Below, one piece after another: positions 34,212 to 43,170 of a DNA stretch of 45,954 bases. Source of the DNA: Paramagnetospirillum caucaseum (GTDB lineage Bacteria; Pseudomonadota; Alphaproteobacteria; Rhodospirillales; Magnetospirillaceae); contig NZ_AONQ01000038.1 in assembly GCF_000342045.1 (NCBI RefSeq), forward strand, positions 1 through 45,954. The letters are read 5' to 3'. Position 1 is the stretch's first letter, and each line of letters starts with the position of its first letter. The position numbers and the translations under genes are program-made. The notes under the pieces were generated by a model, which saw only the letters and a list, made by a program, of their open reading frames with translations, did not search any database and was not told the DNA's origin.

Positions 34212-35084
34212 ATGGGAATCCTTCTTTTTCTCGAACAATTGCTGAATGGACTGCAACTGGGAACCATGCTGTTCCTGATGGCGTCCGGTCTGACGCTGGT
34301 GTTTGGCATCATGAACTTTGTCAACCTGGCGCACGGTTCACTTTACATGATGGGGGCCTATTTCGCGGCAACCCTGTTCCAGTTGACCGGGTCACTTCTG
34401 TTGGCCTCCGCGGGGGCCTTCGTGGGTGTTCTCATTCTCGGCATGGCACTGGAAGCCATAATCCTGCGAGGCTTCTACCATCGCGACCACCTTGATCAGG
34501 TCTTGGCCACCTTCGGCCTGATCTTGTTCTTCAATGAACTGGTTCGCATGATTTGGGGACCGCAGGCCTATTTCCTCGCATTGCCGGAGATGCTGAATGG
34601 CTCCATCGAGCTGATTCCCGGCGCCCCCTATCCGGTCTATCGGCTGTTGATCATTCTCATCGGCGTGGCGGTGGGGGCGTTCCTCTACATGCTGATTACG
34701 CACTCTCGCCTCGGCATGTTGATCCGGGCCGGCGCAAGCAATCGCGGCATGATCGAGTCGCTGGGCGTCAACATCCGCATCCTATTCACCCTGGTGTTCG
34801 GCCTGGGAGCGGCGCTGGCCGGACTGGCCGGCACCTTGGCGGGGCCGCTGCTGGCCGTGCAGGTCGGGATGGGTGATGGAGTGCTTATCACCACCCTGGT
34901 TGTGATCGTGATCGGGGGGATCGGCTCGGTTCGCGGGGCTTTCCTCGCCGCCCTGCTGGTCGGCTTGGTTGATACCTTCGGCCGCATGCTGCTGCCTGCC
35001 TCTCTGGCAGAGATGTCCATTTACATCCTGATGGCCGCCATTTTGTGGCGCCGTCCCCAAGGACTGTTCCCCGCACATGGTTAG
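34212..35084 (+). CDS. livH: ABC transporter permease LivH, second transporter
   Basis: 290 residues. ATG 34212 is chosen for GGGGAGG four bases upstream; an in-frame start twelve codons earlier lacks one. The LivH blocks ASGLTLVFGIMNFVNLAHG and GGIGSVRGAFLAALL are present. It overlaps livM by eight bases. Confidence 0.92.
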   Translation: MGILLFLEQLLNGLQLGTMLFLMASGLTLVFGIMNFVNLAHGSLYMMGAYFAATLFQLTGSLLLASAGAFVGVLILGMALEAIILRGFYHRDHLDQVLATFGLILFFNELVRMIWGPQAYFLALPEMLNGSIELIPGAPYPVYRLLIILIGVAVGAFLYMLITHSRLGMLIRAGASNRGMIESLGVNIRILFTLVFGLGAALAGLAGTLAGPLLAVQVGMGDGVLITTLVVIVIGGIGSVRGAFLAALLVGLVDTFGRMLLPASLAEMSIYILMAAILWRRPQGLFPAHG

Positions 35085-36048
35085 AAACCGCATCCTCGGT
35101 ACTCTGCTGGCCATTGCCCTCCTTGCCCTGCCGCCGGTGGCGCAGGCATTGGGCGAACCTTTCTACATCGGGATCGCCAGCCGCATGCTGGTCTTCGCCC
35201 TGGCCGCCATGAGCCTCGACCTCATCTTGGGGTATGGCGGTATGGTCTGCTTCGGTCATGCCGCCTTCATCGGCATCGGCGCCTATGTGGTCGGCATACT
35301 CGGTCACCATGCGGCGGAGGAGACCCTGCTGCTGGGATTCATTCCCGGCACCAGCAGCGGCTGGATCACCTGGCCGCTGGCCATGCTGTGCGCCGGTATC
35401 TTCGCGTTCCTGGTGGGGGCGGTGTCAATCCGCACCCAGGGACTCTACTTCATCATGATCACTCTGGCCTTTGCCCAGATGGCCTACTTTTTCTTCGTGA
35501 CGCTCAAAGGCTACGGCGGCGACGACGGTTTGAGGCTACCGCAACGCTCTCAGTTCTCCGACCTGATTTCCCTTCGAGACAAGACGACCTTCTATTATGT
35601 CGCCCTCGGCGTATTGACTGCGGTTTATCTGCTGTTGCTGCGGGTTACCAGATCCCGATTCGGCATGGTGCTGCGCGGCGCCAAGGAGAATGAGCGGCGC
35701 ATGCTTCATATCGGCGTCCCGACCTACCGCTACCGCTTGGCAGCCTTTACCATTGCCGGCGCGCTGGCGGGCCTTGCCGGGGCCTTGATGGCCAACCAGG
35801 CAAACTTCGTCAGCCCGGCCATGATGCATTGGACACGCTCGGGTGAGCTGATCGTCATGGTCATCCTGGGTGGGGTGGGCTCACTGCTCGGTCCGGCGAT
35901 CGGGGCAGTGGCCTTTCTCTCCTTGGAGGAGGTCCTGTCGGCTTATACCGAACACTGGCAAATAGCGCTAGGGCCTCTTCTTCTGGCTGTAATTTACTTC
36001 GCCCGCCGAGGCATCTATGGCGCATTGGTCACCAGGAGGGTGCTATGA
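35077..36048 (+). CDS. livM: ABC transporter permease LivM, second transporter
   Basis: 323 residues. Membrane protein with GYGGMVCFGHAAFIGIGAY, SIRTQGLYFIMITLAFAQM and GGVGSLLGPAIGA. The overlaps with livH (35077-35084) and livG (36045-36048, ATGA) indicate coupled translation. Confidence 0.92.
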   Translation: MVRNRILGTLLAIALLALPPVAQALGEPFYIGIASRMLVFALAAMSLDLILGYGGMVCFGHAAFIGIGAYVVGILGHHAAEETLLLGFIPGTSSGWITWPLAMLCAGIFAFLVGAVSIRTQGLYFIMITLAFAQMAYFFFVTLKGYGGDDGLRLPQRSQFSDLISLRDKTTFYYVALGVLTAVYLLLLRVTRSRFGMVLRGAKENERRMLHIGVPTYRYRLAAFTIAGALAGLAGALMANQANFVSPAMMHWTRSGELIVMVILGGVGSLLGPAIGAVAFLSLEEVLSAYTEHWQIALGPLLLAVIYFARRGIYGALVTRRVL

Positions 36049-36800
36049 GCTGCCTGCTCCAAGTCAGGGGGCTGGTCAAAATCTTTGGCGCGCTGGTGGC
36101 GACCAATGATTTGCACCTCCAGGTCATGCCGGGAGAGGTCCATGCCCTGATCGGTCCCAACGGCGCCGGCAAGTCCACCCTGGTCGCGCAATTGGCCGGT
36201 GAACTCGCGCCTGACAGCGGCTCGATCTTGTTCGAGGGTCTGGACATCACCAATCTACCGGTGCCCGAGAGAGTTGCGCGAGGAATTGTCCGTTCCTTCC
36301 AGATCACAAGCATCTTTCCGCAATTTTCAGCCCTCACGAACGTCTCACTGGCCGTGCAGGCCCGTGCGGGTCACAGCTTCAAATTCTGGCGCGATGCCAG
36401 CACGGATCCGACATTGAGGGAGCCCGCCCAGGCCTTACTCGACCAAGTCGGGCTTGGCGTCCGCGGCAACGTCCCTGCCGGCGAGCTGGCTTATGGAGAA
36501 CAGCGCCAGTTGGAGATTGCCATGGCCCTGGCGACCAAGCCACATCTGCTCTTGCTCGACGAGCCGCTTGCCGGCATGGGCCGCGAGGAAGCTCGGGTCA
36601 TCGTCGATCTTCTGCGACGCCTGCGTGGCGGCCCAACCATCCTGCTTATCGAACACGATATGGACGTTGTGTTCAGTATTGCCGACCGGATCACCGTGCT
36701 TGTCTACGGCACGGCCATTGCCACCGACCGACCTGACGCGATCCGCGCCAATGCCGAAGTGCAGCAGGCTTATCTGGGGGGGGAGATGGATCATGCTTAA
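36045..36800 (+). CDS. livG: ABC transporter ATPase LivG, second transporter
   Basis: 251 residues with Walker A GPNGAGKST, RSFQITSIF in the Q-loop region, signature AYGEQRQLE, Walker B LLLLDEPLAG and switch LIEHDM. It overlaps livF by eight bases. Confidence 0.92.
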   Translation: MSCLLQVRGLVKIFGALVATNDLHLQVMPGEVHALIGPNGAGKSTLVAQLAGELAPDSGSILFEGLDITNLPVPERVARGIVRSFQITSIFPQFSALTNVSLAVQARAGHSFKFWRDASTDPTLREPAQALLDQVGLGVRGNVPAGELAYGEQRQLEIAMALATKPHLLLLDEPLAGMGREEARVIVDLLRRLRGGPTILLIEHDMDVVFSIADRITVLVYGTAIATDRPDAIRANAEVQQAYLGGEMDHA

Positions 36801-37479
36801 GGTCAATGGCCTGGAAGCCGGCTACGGTCGCAGCCAGGTACTCTTCGGCATCGATCTTTCGGTCCGCGCCGGAGAGGTCGTCACCATGCTCGGCCGCAAC
36901 GGCATGGGCAAGACCACCACCATCAAGGCAATGATGGGAGTTCTGAAGCCCGGACGCGGAGAGGTCCATTTTACCGGAAAACCCATTACAGGTCTGCCTG
37001 CCCACAGGGTCGCTCGTACCGGGATAGGACTGGTTCCCGAAGGGCGACAGATTTTTCCCAATCTTACCGTTGAGGAGAACATGTTGGCGACCCAGGTCAA
37101 GGGCGAATGGACCTTGGAGAAGGCCTACACTATGTTCCCGCGGCTACGGGAACGCCGTTCCAACCTAGGCAACAAACTGTCGGGTGGAGAGCAGCAAATG
37201 CTGGCGATCGCCCGTGCCCTCCTGACCAACCCAAAGCTGTTGATTCTGGACGAGGCCACGGAAGGATTGGCACCCCTGGTCCGGGCTGAGATCTGGAACT
37301 GCCTGACAGCTCTTAAGCGTCTCGGCCAATCGATTCTGGTGGTCGATAAGAATATCGATGCCTTGATCAAGATTGCCGACCGTCATTTCGTGATCGAGAA
37401 GGGACGGACGGTGTGGGCAGGCAATAGTGGCCAATTGAGCGAGGCCGACGATATCCGCCAGCGATATTTGGGGGTCTGA
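36793..37479 (+). CDS. livF: ABC transporter ATPase LivF, second transporter
   Basis: 228 residues from ATG 36793, the usual LivF size and without any N-terminal extra domain, unlike the minus-strand LivF. Walker A is GRNGMGKTT, signature LSGGEQQML, Walker [11 protein letters not shown]. The residue after the Walker B aspartate is the usual Glu. The usual VEQN motif is VVDKNID here, a mild variation. The chemoreceptor gene follows after two bases. Confidence 0.92.
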   Translation: MLKVNGLEAGYGRSQVLFGIDLSVRAGEVVTMLGRNGMGKTTTIKAMMGVLKPGRGEVHFTGKPITGLPAHRVARTGIGLVPEGRQIFPNLTVEENMLATQVKGEWTLEKAYTMFPRLRERRSNLGNKLSGGEQQMLAIARALLTNPKLLILDEATEGLAPLVRAEIWNCLTALKRLGQSILVVDKNIDALIKIADRHFVIEKGRTVWAGNSGQLSEADDIRQRYLGV

Positions 37480-37481
37480 GC

Positions 37482-39299
37482 ATGGCTGACATCGACACCA
37501 CAATTGTCATTCAACGCCTTGCCAATGAGGGTGCTGGGTTGGGTATTCAGGTGGCGGAGGTCCTGACTCGCGTGGACCAAGTATCCGCGCATGTCGGCCA
37601 ACAGTCCTCGGTCATGGAGGCAATCGAACACCGTATGACTGCCTTGGGGCAGGAAACCGGAAAAATCGTTCTCACCGCTGGGAATAGCCGCTCGCTCGCA
37701 GCAGAGGCGGTGGCAACAATGGCGGCTTCAAAGGAGGAGATTGGGAAATCTCTGTCCGATATCAAGACGCTCTCCGAGATAGTGCTGGTTGGAATGAACC
37801 ACATCACCACCCTGCAGTCCGCCCTGCAACAGGTAGAGCAGGTGGCCTCATCGATCGAAACCATCGCCCGCATGACGAACATGTTGGCGCTCAACGCTGC
37901 CATCGAGGCTGCGCGAGCCGGCGAGGCGGGCCGCGGCTTCGCCGTCGTTGCCGCGGAAGTCAAGGAACTGGCGCGTCAGACCTCCGCTTCAACAGGCGAG
38001 ATCCGGCAGACACTGGGAGCACTCCAGTCGGTGGCATCAACAATGGCCTCTGAGAGCAACTCCAGCGTGATCCGTGCCCAAGAGGTCAATACCAGCACAG
38101 CGACCATCGGCAAGCACGTTGATGCCATCCGCAGCGTCGTCGAGCACATCTCCAACGATTTGGAAGTGGTATCGGAGCAGGCGGCCATCATAAAGGCGGA
38201 CGGTGATAACCTCCAAACCTCGGTATGCGGCGCGCGGTCCGGGATCGCGGCGGCGGCCAAAGATCTTGATGCTGCCACGGAATCGCTTACCACGATGCGC
38301 GTTGCCGGCGAACGGATGATCGCCATCGCCTTCGATGCCGATTGCCAGACCCCTGACACGCCATTCGCCAATGAGGTCCGGCGGTTGGCCCAACTCATTG
38401 GAAAGAGTATGGAAGAGGGCATATCCGCCGGGGCCATCTCTATCGCCGATCTGTTTGATGAGGATTACAAGCAGATTGCGGGGGGCAAACCTCCGCAATA
38501 CGTCACCCGCTTCACAGGATTCACCGATCACGCGATCCAGCCGCTATTGGATCAGGCTTTGTCGTTTGATCGCCAGGTCGTGTTCTGTTGTCTTACAGAT
38601 CGCAACGGATATGTCCCTACTCACAACAGTCGATACTCCCAACCGCCTGGTCCAGACCAGGACTGGAATGCCGTGCATTGCCGTAATCGCAGAATATTTG
38701 ACGATAAAGTTGGCTTGGCGGCCTCTCGCAATATTGAAGGGGTGTGGCCGCAGGTCTATGTCCGCGACATGGGCAATGGCAGGACGGAGCTCATGATGGA
38801 TGTCTCCTCACCCATCTTCATTCAAGGCAGGCACTGGGGGGGCGTTCGCCTTGGATACGCCGCAAACCAAGCCTCGTATAGCTCAGCCCGGCGCGGGACG
38901 CCGGAGGAGGCGCAAGCCATGGTTGAGCAAGCCGAAATATTTTTTCGCACCAACGGCCGACCAAAATTTCTGGACGCCATTATCGACAAATCAGGACCGT
39001 TTCATTTCAAGGACCTCTATGTGGTCGTTCTGGATGCCAATAATGGAATGATAGTTGGCCAAGGGGCGAACCCGAAACTGGTCGGCATGGATGGAAATAC
39101 GCTGAAAGATGCAAATGGGAAGCTTTTCTCTCGCGAGACACGTGAAATAGCAATACGGAATGGATCGGGCTGGACAGAATACGTTTATGTTAACCCAACA
39201 ACAAAAGTCCTTGAGGACAAATCTTGCTTTTCGAAAAAAGTCGATGACATTGTAATTTGTGTTGGCGTGTACACGCAGCAATCGAGCGCATCAAGTTAG
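37482..39299 (+). CDS. Soluble methyl-accepting chemotaxis protein with C-terminal Cache domain
   Basis: 605 residues with no membrane segment. Residues about 30-260 are coiled-coil with the highly conserved signalling tip [20 protein letters not shown] followed by [14 protein letters not shown]. Residues about 340-470 form a domain of unknown ligand with [12 protein letters not shown] and [20 protein letters not shown], found in several alphaproteobacterial receptors. Residues about 490-595 look like a Cache_2 sensor ([29 protein letters not shown]). In most receptors Cache is periplasmic and N-terminal; here it is cytoplasmic and C-terminal. Embedded between the transporter and the ligase, it may guide cells by the internal level of the substrate or its CoA ester. 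The function is inferred. Confidence 0.88.
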   Translation: MADIDTTIVIQRLANEGAGLGIQVAEVLTRVDQVSAHVGQQSSVMEAIEHRMTALGQETGKIVLTAGNSRSLAAEAVATMAASKEEIGKSLSDIKTLSEIVLVGMNHITTLQSALQQVEQVASSIETIARMTNMLALNAAIEAARAGEAGRGFAVVAAEVKELARQTSASTGEIRQTLGALQSVASTMASESNSSVIRAQEVNTSTATIGKHVDAIRSVVEHISNDLEVVSEQAAIIKADGDNLQTSVCGARSGIAAAAKDLDAATESLTTMRVAGERMIAIAFDADCQTPDTPFANEVRRLAQLIGKSMEEGISAGAISIADLFDEDYKQIAGGKPPQYVTRFTGFTDHAIQPLLDQALSFDRQVVFCCLTDRNGYVPTHNSRYSQPPGPDQDWNAVHCRNRRIFDDKVGLAASRNIEGVWPQVYVRDMGNGRTELMMDVSSPIFIQGRHWGGVRLGYAANQASYSSARRGTPEEAQAMVEQAEIFFRTNGRPKFLDAIIDKSGPFHFKDLYVVVLDANNGMIVGQGANPKLVGMDGNTLKDANGKLFSRETREIAIRNGSGWTEYVYVNPTTKVLEDKSCFSKKVDDIVICVGVYTQQSSASS

Positions 39300-39354
39300 C
39301 AACGGATGACGCTCTCAGTATTTATTTTGCTATTTTCTATTTTTGGAGGCGAAG

Positions 39355-40989
39355 TTGGTTGCCGACAAAGTGAAGTCCGCCCATATCGATCAGTTTGCGC
39401 GACGAAATTTGCCGCTGGCAGAGCTTTGGCCCGATATGGCCATCGACGAGCCGCCGCTCTCCTTGATCTCCCCGTCGATCAATGCCGCCGCTCTTCTTTT
39501 GGACGATATGGTGGCGACCGGTCATGGGGGGAGTCCATCCTTCCTTTACGAAGATGTCGTATGGAACTATGAGCAGTTGCTGGATCGCTCCAACCGGATC
39601 GCCAACGTTTTGGTACAAGACATGGGGCTTGTTCCCGGCAATCGGGTCCTGCTGCATGGCTTCAATACGCCGATGATGGTGGCGGCTTGGTTTGCCGTCT
39701 TGAAAGCCGGGGGGATTTGCGTAGCGGCCATGCCTCTCCTGCGCGCAAGGGAACTTGGCTATATATGCGACAAGGCCGAGATCTCCCACGCCCTCTGCGA
39801 TTCCAGCCTGGTGGCGGAAACCAAGACTGTCCAGTCCCTGAGGCCCAGTCTTCGTCACGTCATGTCGTTTTCTGCCCTTGGTGGCGATCTCGATGCCGCC
39901 GGAACTCTCGATCTAGCCATATCGAGAAGATCAAGCGCGTTTACCAACGTACAAACGGCCGCAGACGACGTTGCCATCATCGCCTTCACCTCCGGAACCA
40001 CCGGTCAGGCCAAGGGCACCATGCACTTTCACCGCGACCTGATCGCAGCCTGCGAGTGTTTTCCAAAGCTGCTGAGCATCACCCCCGAGGACAGGTTCTG
40101 TGGCACCCCGCCCCTGGCCTTCACTTATGGACTTGGCGCACATGTGCTGTTCCCCATGTATCACGGCGCCTCGGTCGTATTGAGGAAGAGCTTCTCTCCC
40201 GAAGATTTGCTGGAAACGATCGCCAGATATCGTGTCACCGGGCTTTACAGCGCACCGACGGCCTATCGGGCCATGACGGACCTTGTGGCCGGCCGCGATA
40301 TTGCCAGCCTTCGGCTTTGCGTGTCTGGGGGCGAGCACCTGCCTCTGGCCACCTGGGACCGCTGGCTTGCCGCCACCGGCCTGAAAATCGTCAACGGTAT
40401 TGGCGCCACGGAATTGCTCCACAATTTCATCTCGGCGTCTGGTGACGATATCCGTCCCGGTTCAACAGGCAAGGCTATCCCCGGCTACACAGCCTGCATC
40501 GTCGATGAGGAGGGCCGCCCGCTCGCTCCCGGAAACATCGGGCGCTTGGCCATCAAAGGTCCCACCGGATGCCGCTACCTGAGCAATATCGAACGCCAAC
40601 GAAGCTATGTATCCAACGGATGGAACCTGACGGGCGACATCTACAGCATGGATGAAGATGGTTACTTTTGGTATCAGGCGCGTGGTGACGACATGATTAT
40701 CTCGGCCGGATACAACATCTCGGGCCCCGAAATCGAGAATGTGCTTCTGGAACACCCCGATGTGGCTGAATGCGCGGTTGTCGGAGTTCCCGACCCCGAA
40801 CGCGGCCATGTGGTGAAGGCATTTGTTGTTCTCAAGCGCCCATCGGATGCTTCCGAATCCAAGGCAAAGCAACTACAGGACTTCGTTAAATTGCAAATCG
40901 CGCCATACAAGTACCCAAGGCAGGTTGAATTCCGAGAAACGCTACCTAGAACACCAACTGGCAAGCTACAGCGCGTGGCATTAAGATAG
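39355..40989 (+). CDS. 2-Aminobenzoate/benzoate-CoA ligase family protein
   Basis: 544 residues. The N-terminal AHIDQFARRNLPLAELWPD and VPGNRVLLHGFNTPMMVAAW segments are characteristic of the 2-aminobenzoate-CoA ligase branch of benzoate-CoA ligases. P-loop FTSGTTGQAKG and C-terminal PRTPTGKLQR are intact. TTG 39355 is taken as start because GGAGG lies five bases upstream; no ATG fits. It forms aminobenzoyl-CoA from imported acid, giving the same product as the proposed auxin pathway. It is followed after 30 bases by ridA. Confidence 0.85.
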   Translation: MVADKVKSAHIDQFARRNLPLAELWPDMAIDEPPLSLISPSINAAALLLDDMVATGHGGSPSFLYEDVVWNYEQLLDRSNRIANVLVQDMGLVPGNRVLLHGFNTPMMVAAWFAVLKAGGICVAAMPLLRARELGYICDKAEISHALCDSSLVAETKTVQSLRPSLRHVMSFSALGGDLDAAGTLDLAISRRSSAFTNVQTAADDVAIIAFTSGTTGQAKGTMHFHRDLIAACECFPKLLSITPEDRFCGTPPLAFTYGLGAHVLFPMYHGASVVLRKSFSPEDLLETIARYRVTGLYSAPTAYRAMTDLVAGRDIASLRLCVSGGEHLPLATWDRWLAATGLKIVNGIGATELLHNFISASGDDIRPGSTGKAIPGYTACIVDEEGRPLAPGNIGRLAIKGPTGCRYLSNIERQRSYVSNGWNLTGDIYSMDEDGYFWYQARGDDMIISAGYNISGPEIENVLLEHPDVAECAVVGVPDPERGHVVKAFVVLKRPSDASESKAKQLQDFVKLQIAPYKYPRQVEFRETLPRTPTGKLQRVALR

Positions 40990-41019
40990 ACAATTGTTTA
41001 AGTTGGAGGAATTTTCATA

Positions 41020-41421
41020 ATGAACACCATCTTGCAGCCTGATGGCTGGGTAAAGCCACTCGGTTACGCCAACGGAGTTGCTGCCGAAGGACGTCATGTC
41101 TTTGTCGGTGGGCAGATCGGTTGGAATGCCCAAAGCCAGTTTGAAAGCGACGATCTGGTCGAGCAGACTCGTCAGGCACTGACCAATATCCTTGAAGTGC
41201 TGGCCGTGGCGGGCGGTAAATCGGAACATATTACTGCCATGACTTGGTATCTGGTGGACAAGCAAGAATATTTGGCGCGCTTGAAGGAAATTGGGCAGGC
41301 ATATCGTGATGTAATCGGCCGCCATTTTCCGGCCATGGCTGCCGTCCAGGTAGTGGCATTGATAGAAGATCGGGCCAAGATTGAAATACAGGCCAACGCA
41401 GTCATTCCAAAATCGCCATAA
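41020..41421 (+). CDS. ridA: RidA-family enamine/imine deaminase
   Basis: 133 residues, normal length, with GGAGG before ATG 41020. RidA proteins hydrolyse enamines or imines to ketone and ammonia. The family's conserved carboxylate-binding Arg lies near the C-terminal strand (here around EDRAKIEIQA). Next to an aminobenzoate ligase, it could release ammonia from a reduced aminoaryl-CoA, or simply detoxify an enamine. RidA genes also occur in aerobic 2-aminobenzoate (abm) clusters. It is a full-length relative of the deleted copy at 1340-1510. Confidence 0.9.
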   Translation: MNTILQPDGWVKPLGYANGVAAEGRHVFVGGQIGWNAQSQFESDDLVEQTRQALTNILEVLAVAGGKSEHITAMTWYLVDKQEYLARLKEIGQAYRDVIGRHFPAMAAVQVVALIEDRAKIEIQANAVIPKSP

Positions 41422-41476
41422 TACATGGCGTAATCGGCTTGTGGCTGCTCTCCATCTGGCAACGGGGTATACCGAC

Positions 41477-41620
41477 CTATGAAATGACCTTCTTGATCCA
41501 GGGATAGAAGGCGAGGCTGGTGATCCTTTGAGCGTCTGCGGCTAGGGCATTCCAGGCGTCGCAACATGCGTCGATGATGGCGTCCAGGGGGCACGTCCCG
41601 CTGAGTGGTGTAGCAGCTTT
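41477..41620 (-). pseudogene. 3' remnant of an IS630-family transposase
   Basis: The minus strand encodes PLDAIIDACCDAWNALAAD, then AQRITSLAFYPWIKK and a stop at 41477, the usual C-terminal end of IS630 transposases. The rest is missing; a palindromic repeat begins three bases beyond. Confidence 0.5.
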
Positions 41621-41622
41621 TA

Positions 41623-41690
41623 CCTGGGGATGATGGCGTAGGGCGCGTAGCGCCCGGAGACGTCATCCCCAGGCAGCCCCGATCTCGGGG
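41623..41690. repeat. Nested palindromic repeat
   Basis: CCTGGGGATGA (41623-41633) pairs exactly with TCATCCCCAGG (41663-41673), enclosing GGGCGC-GTA-GCGCCC (41641-41655). A further CCCCGA-TC-TCGGGG follows at 41677-41690. It may be a small mobile palindrome inserted in the IS630 remnant. It could also work as a transcript end for the ridA operon, although no T-run follows. Confidence 0.55.
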
Positions 41691-41762
41691 TGGTCATCGG
41701 GAGATCTTCGGTAGGGTTTGCAACACCAACAACCGAACCAAGGATCAAACCGATTACCAACG

Positions 41763-42249
41763 GTAAGCGTCCCCTGACGGCTGCGGTTTCTCCGGCTTGA
41801 CGGAGGCGGTCAGGCGGCGGCAGGGATGCTGGCCGGGGCGCCGATGGTCCAGGGCAGGAGGTCGGCGATCCGATTGATGGGGTGATCGGCGATGCGGCCG
41901 ATGACGTCGCGCAGATAGGCTTCGGGATCGCGGCCGGTGGGGGTGTCGGTCTCGATCAGGGTGTAGACGGCTGCTGCGCGGTCACCACCGGCAGCACCAC
42001 CGGCACCAGGCCTGGAGTCATCGTGTCGATTCCGGGCGGGCCAAATCGCTTCCGCCAAGTAAAGAGCTGATTGGCGTTGACCTCGTAGCGTCGCGCCACC
42101 GCCGCGACAGAAGCTCCCGGCTCGAACGTCGCAGCGACGATCTCCCGCTTCAGCGCCTCCGGCCAGGACCGGTTGCGACGCCGAACCACCGAACTTCTGT
42201 CCAGAAACGAATTTGTGGACACATCCGCCACCACCAACGCCAATCAGGC
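41763..42249 (-). mobile_element. IS66-family remnant, right end, internally deleted
   Basis: It begins with the terminal sequence GTAAGCGTCCCCTGACGGC at 41763. On the minus strand a tnpA fragment (about 41991-42243; SWPEALKREIVAATF, VAAVARRYEVNANQLFTWR) runs straight into the last 60 codons of a tnpC (41810 to about 41990; stop at 41810). The tnpA type differs from that of the full copy at 42378. The junction is in a GGTGGTGACCGCGC stretch. The younger IS66 nest interrupts its upstream end at 42249. Confidence 0.75.
42242..42249 (+). repeat. Left target-site duplication of the IS66 nest
   Basis: AATCAGGC here and at 45799-45806 flank the 42250-45798 nest. Eight bases is the duplication length of the IS66 family. 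Confidence 0.8.
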
Positions 42250-42306
42250 GTAAGCGTCCTCTGACGGCGTAAGCGTCCTCTGACGGCGTAAGCGTCCTCT
42301 GACGGC
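42250..42306 (+). repeat. Three head-to-tail copies of the 19-bp IS66 terminus
   Basis: GTAAGCGTCCTCTGACGGC occurs three times without a gap (42250-42268, 42269-42287, 42288-42306). The third is the left end of the IS66 copy that follows. Confidence 0.85.
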
Positions 42307-42377
42307 TGCCTTGTCGTCGGCCTCCCAATCGGCCTGAATGGCGTGCTCGGGTTGAGCGTGGCAAGGATGGCAAAGGG

Positions 42378-42761
42378 ATGCTTATGGTCTGCGATGGCAG
42401 TAGCGATGAGCGCCCGGCCCGCCGCCGGCATTGGCCGGAGGCGGAGAAGCGGCGGATGGTGGCGGAGGTTGAGGCGAGCGGCCGGTCAGTGGCCGAGATT
42501 GCGCGGCGTTACCGTCTTGCTTCCAGCGTTCTCGGCCGCTGGCGTAGCCGGTATGGGGCGAAGATGCCGCCAGCGACAGCCCCGTCTTTCGTCCCGGTGA
42601 CGGTTGCCGCGTCTGCCACGGAGATGAACGAGCCGGACGGCCCCCGGCGTAGTGAGGCACGGATTGAGATTCTGCTCTCTCATGGTCGGCGGCTGGTGGC
42701 GGATGAGGGCATTGCGCCCTCGCGTCTGCGCCTGCTGATCGCCGCCATCGAGGGAGCATGA
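42378..42761 (+). CDS. tnpA: IS66 accessory protein TnpA
   Basis: 127 residues with a helix-turn-helix ([20 protein letters not shown]) as in IS66 OrfA. The stop overlaps tnpB by ATGA. Needed with TnpB for transposition in the family. Confidence 0.85.
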   Translation: MLMVCDGSSDERPARRRHWPEAEKRRMVAEVEASGRSVAEIARRYRLASSVLGRWRSRYGAKMPPATAPSFVPVTVAASATEMNEPDGPRRSEARIEILLSHGRRLVADEGIAPSRLRLLIAAIEGA

Positions 42762-43105
42762 TCACCATTCCCGCCGGGGTGCGCATTCATCTGGCGATGG
42801 GCGTCACCGACATGCGCAAGGGCTTCGACGGTCTGGCCATGCTGGCGCAGGAGGTGCTGAAGCAGAATCCGTTTTCCGGCCATTTCTTCATCTTCCGGGG
42901 ACGTCGGGGCGATCTGGTGAAGGTGCTGTATTGGGACGGCCAAGGCTATTGCCTGTTCGCCAAGCGGCTGGAGAAGGGCCGGTTTGTCTGGCCGGTGACG
43001 CGCGAAGGCTCGGTGGTGCTGACCACGGCCCAGCTTTCCATGTTGCTGGAGGGGATCGATTGGCGGCTGCCGGTACGGACCTGGCAGCCGGTGGCGGCGG
43101 GCTGA
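42758..43105 (+). CDS. tnpB: IS66 accessory protein TnpB
   Basis: 115 residues containing [35 protein letters not shown] and the [15 protein letters not shown] region, diagnostic of IS66 Orf2. Appears intact. Confidence 0.92.
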   Translation: MITIPAGVRIHLAMGVTDMRKGFDGLAMLAQEVLKQNPFSGHFFIFRGRRGDLVKVLYWDGQGYCLFAKRLEKGRFVWPVTREGSVVLTTAQLSMLLEGIDWRLPVRTWQPVAAG

Positions 43106-43170
43106 GAATTCCGCCAATCATGGCGTTAAATCAATGGCTTGGCGCTCTCTGTCGCGTTAAAATCGCGGCC

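Noticed and set aside
42250-42306. CRISPR array
   Set aside because: The three 19-bp units are directly adjacent with no spacers and equal the IS66 terminus.
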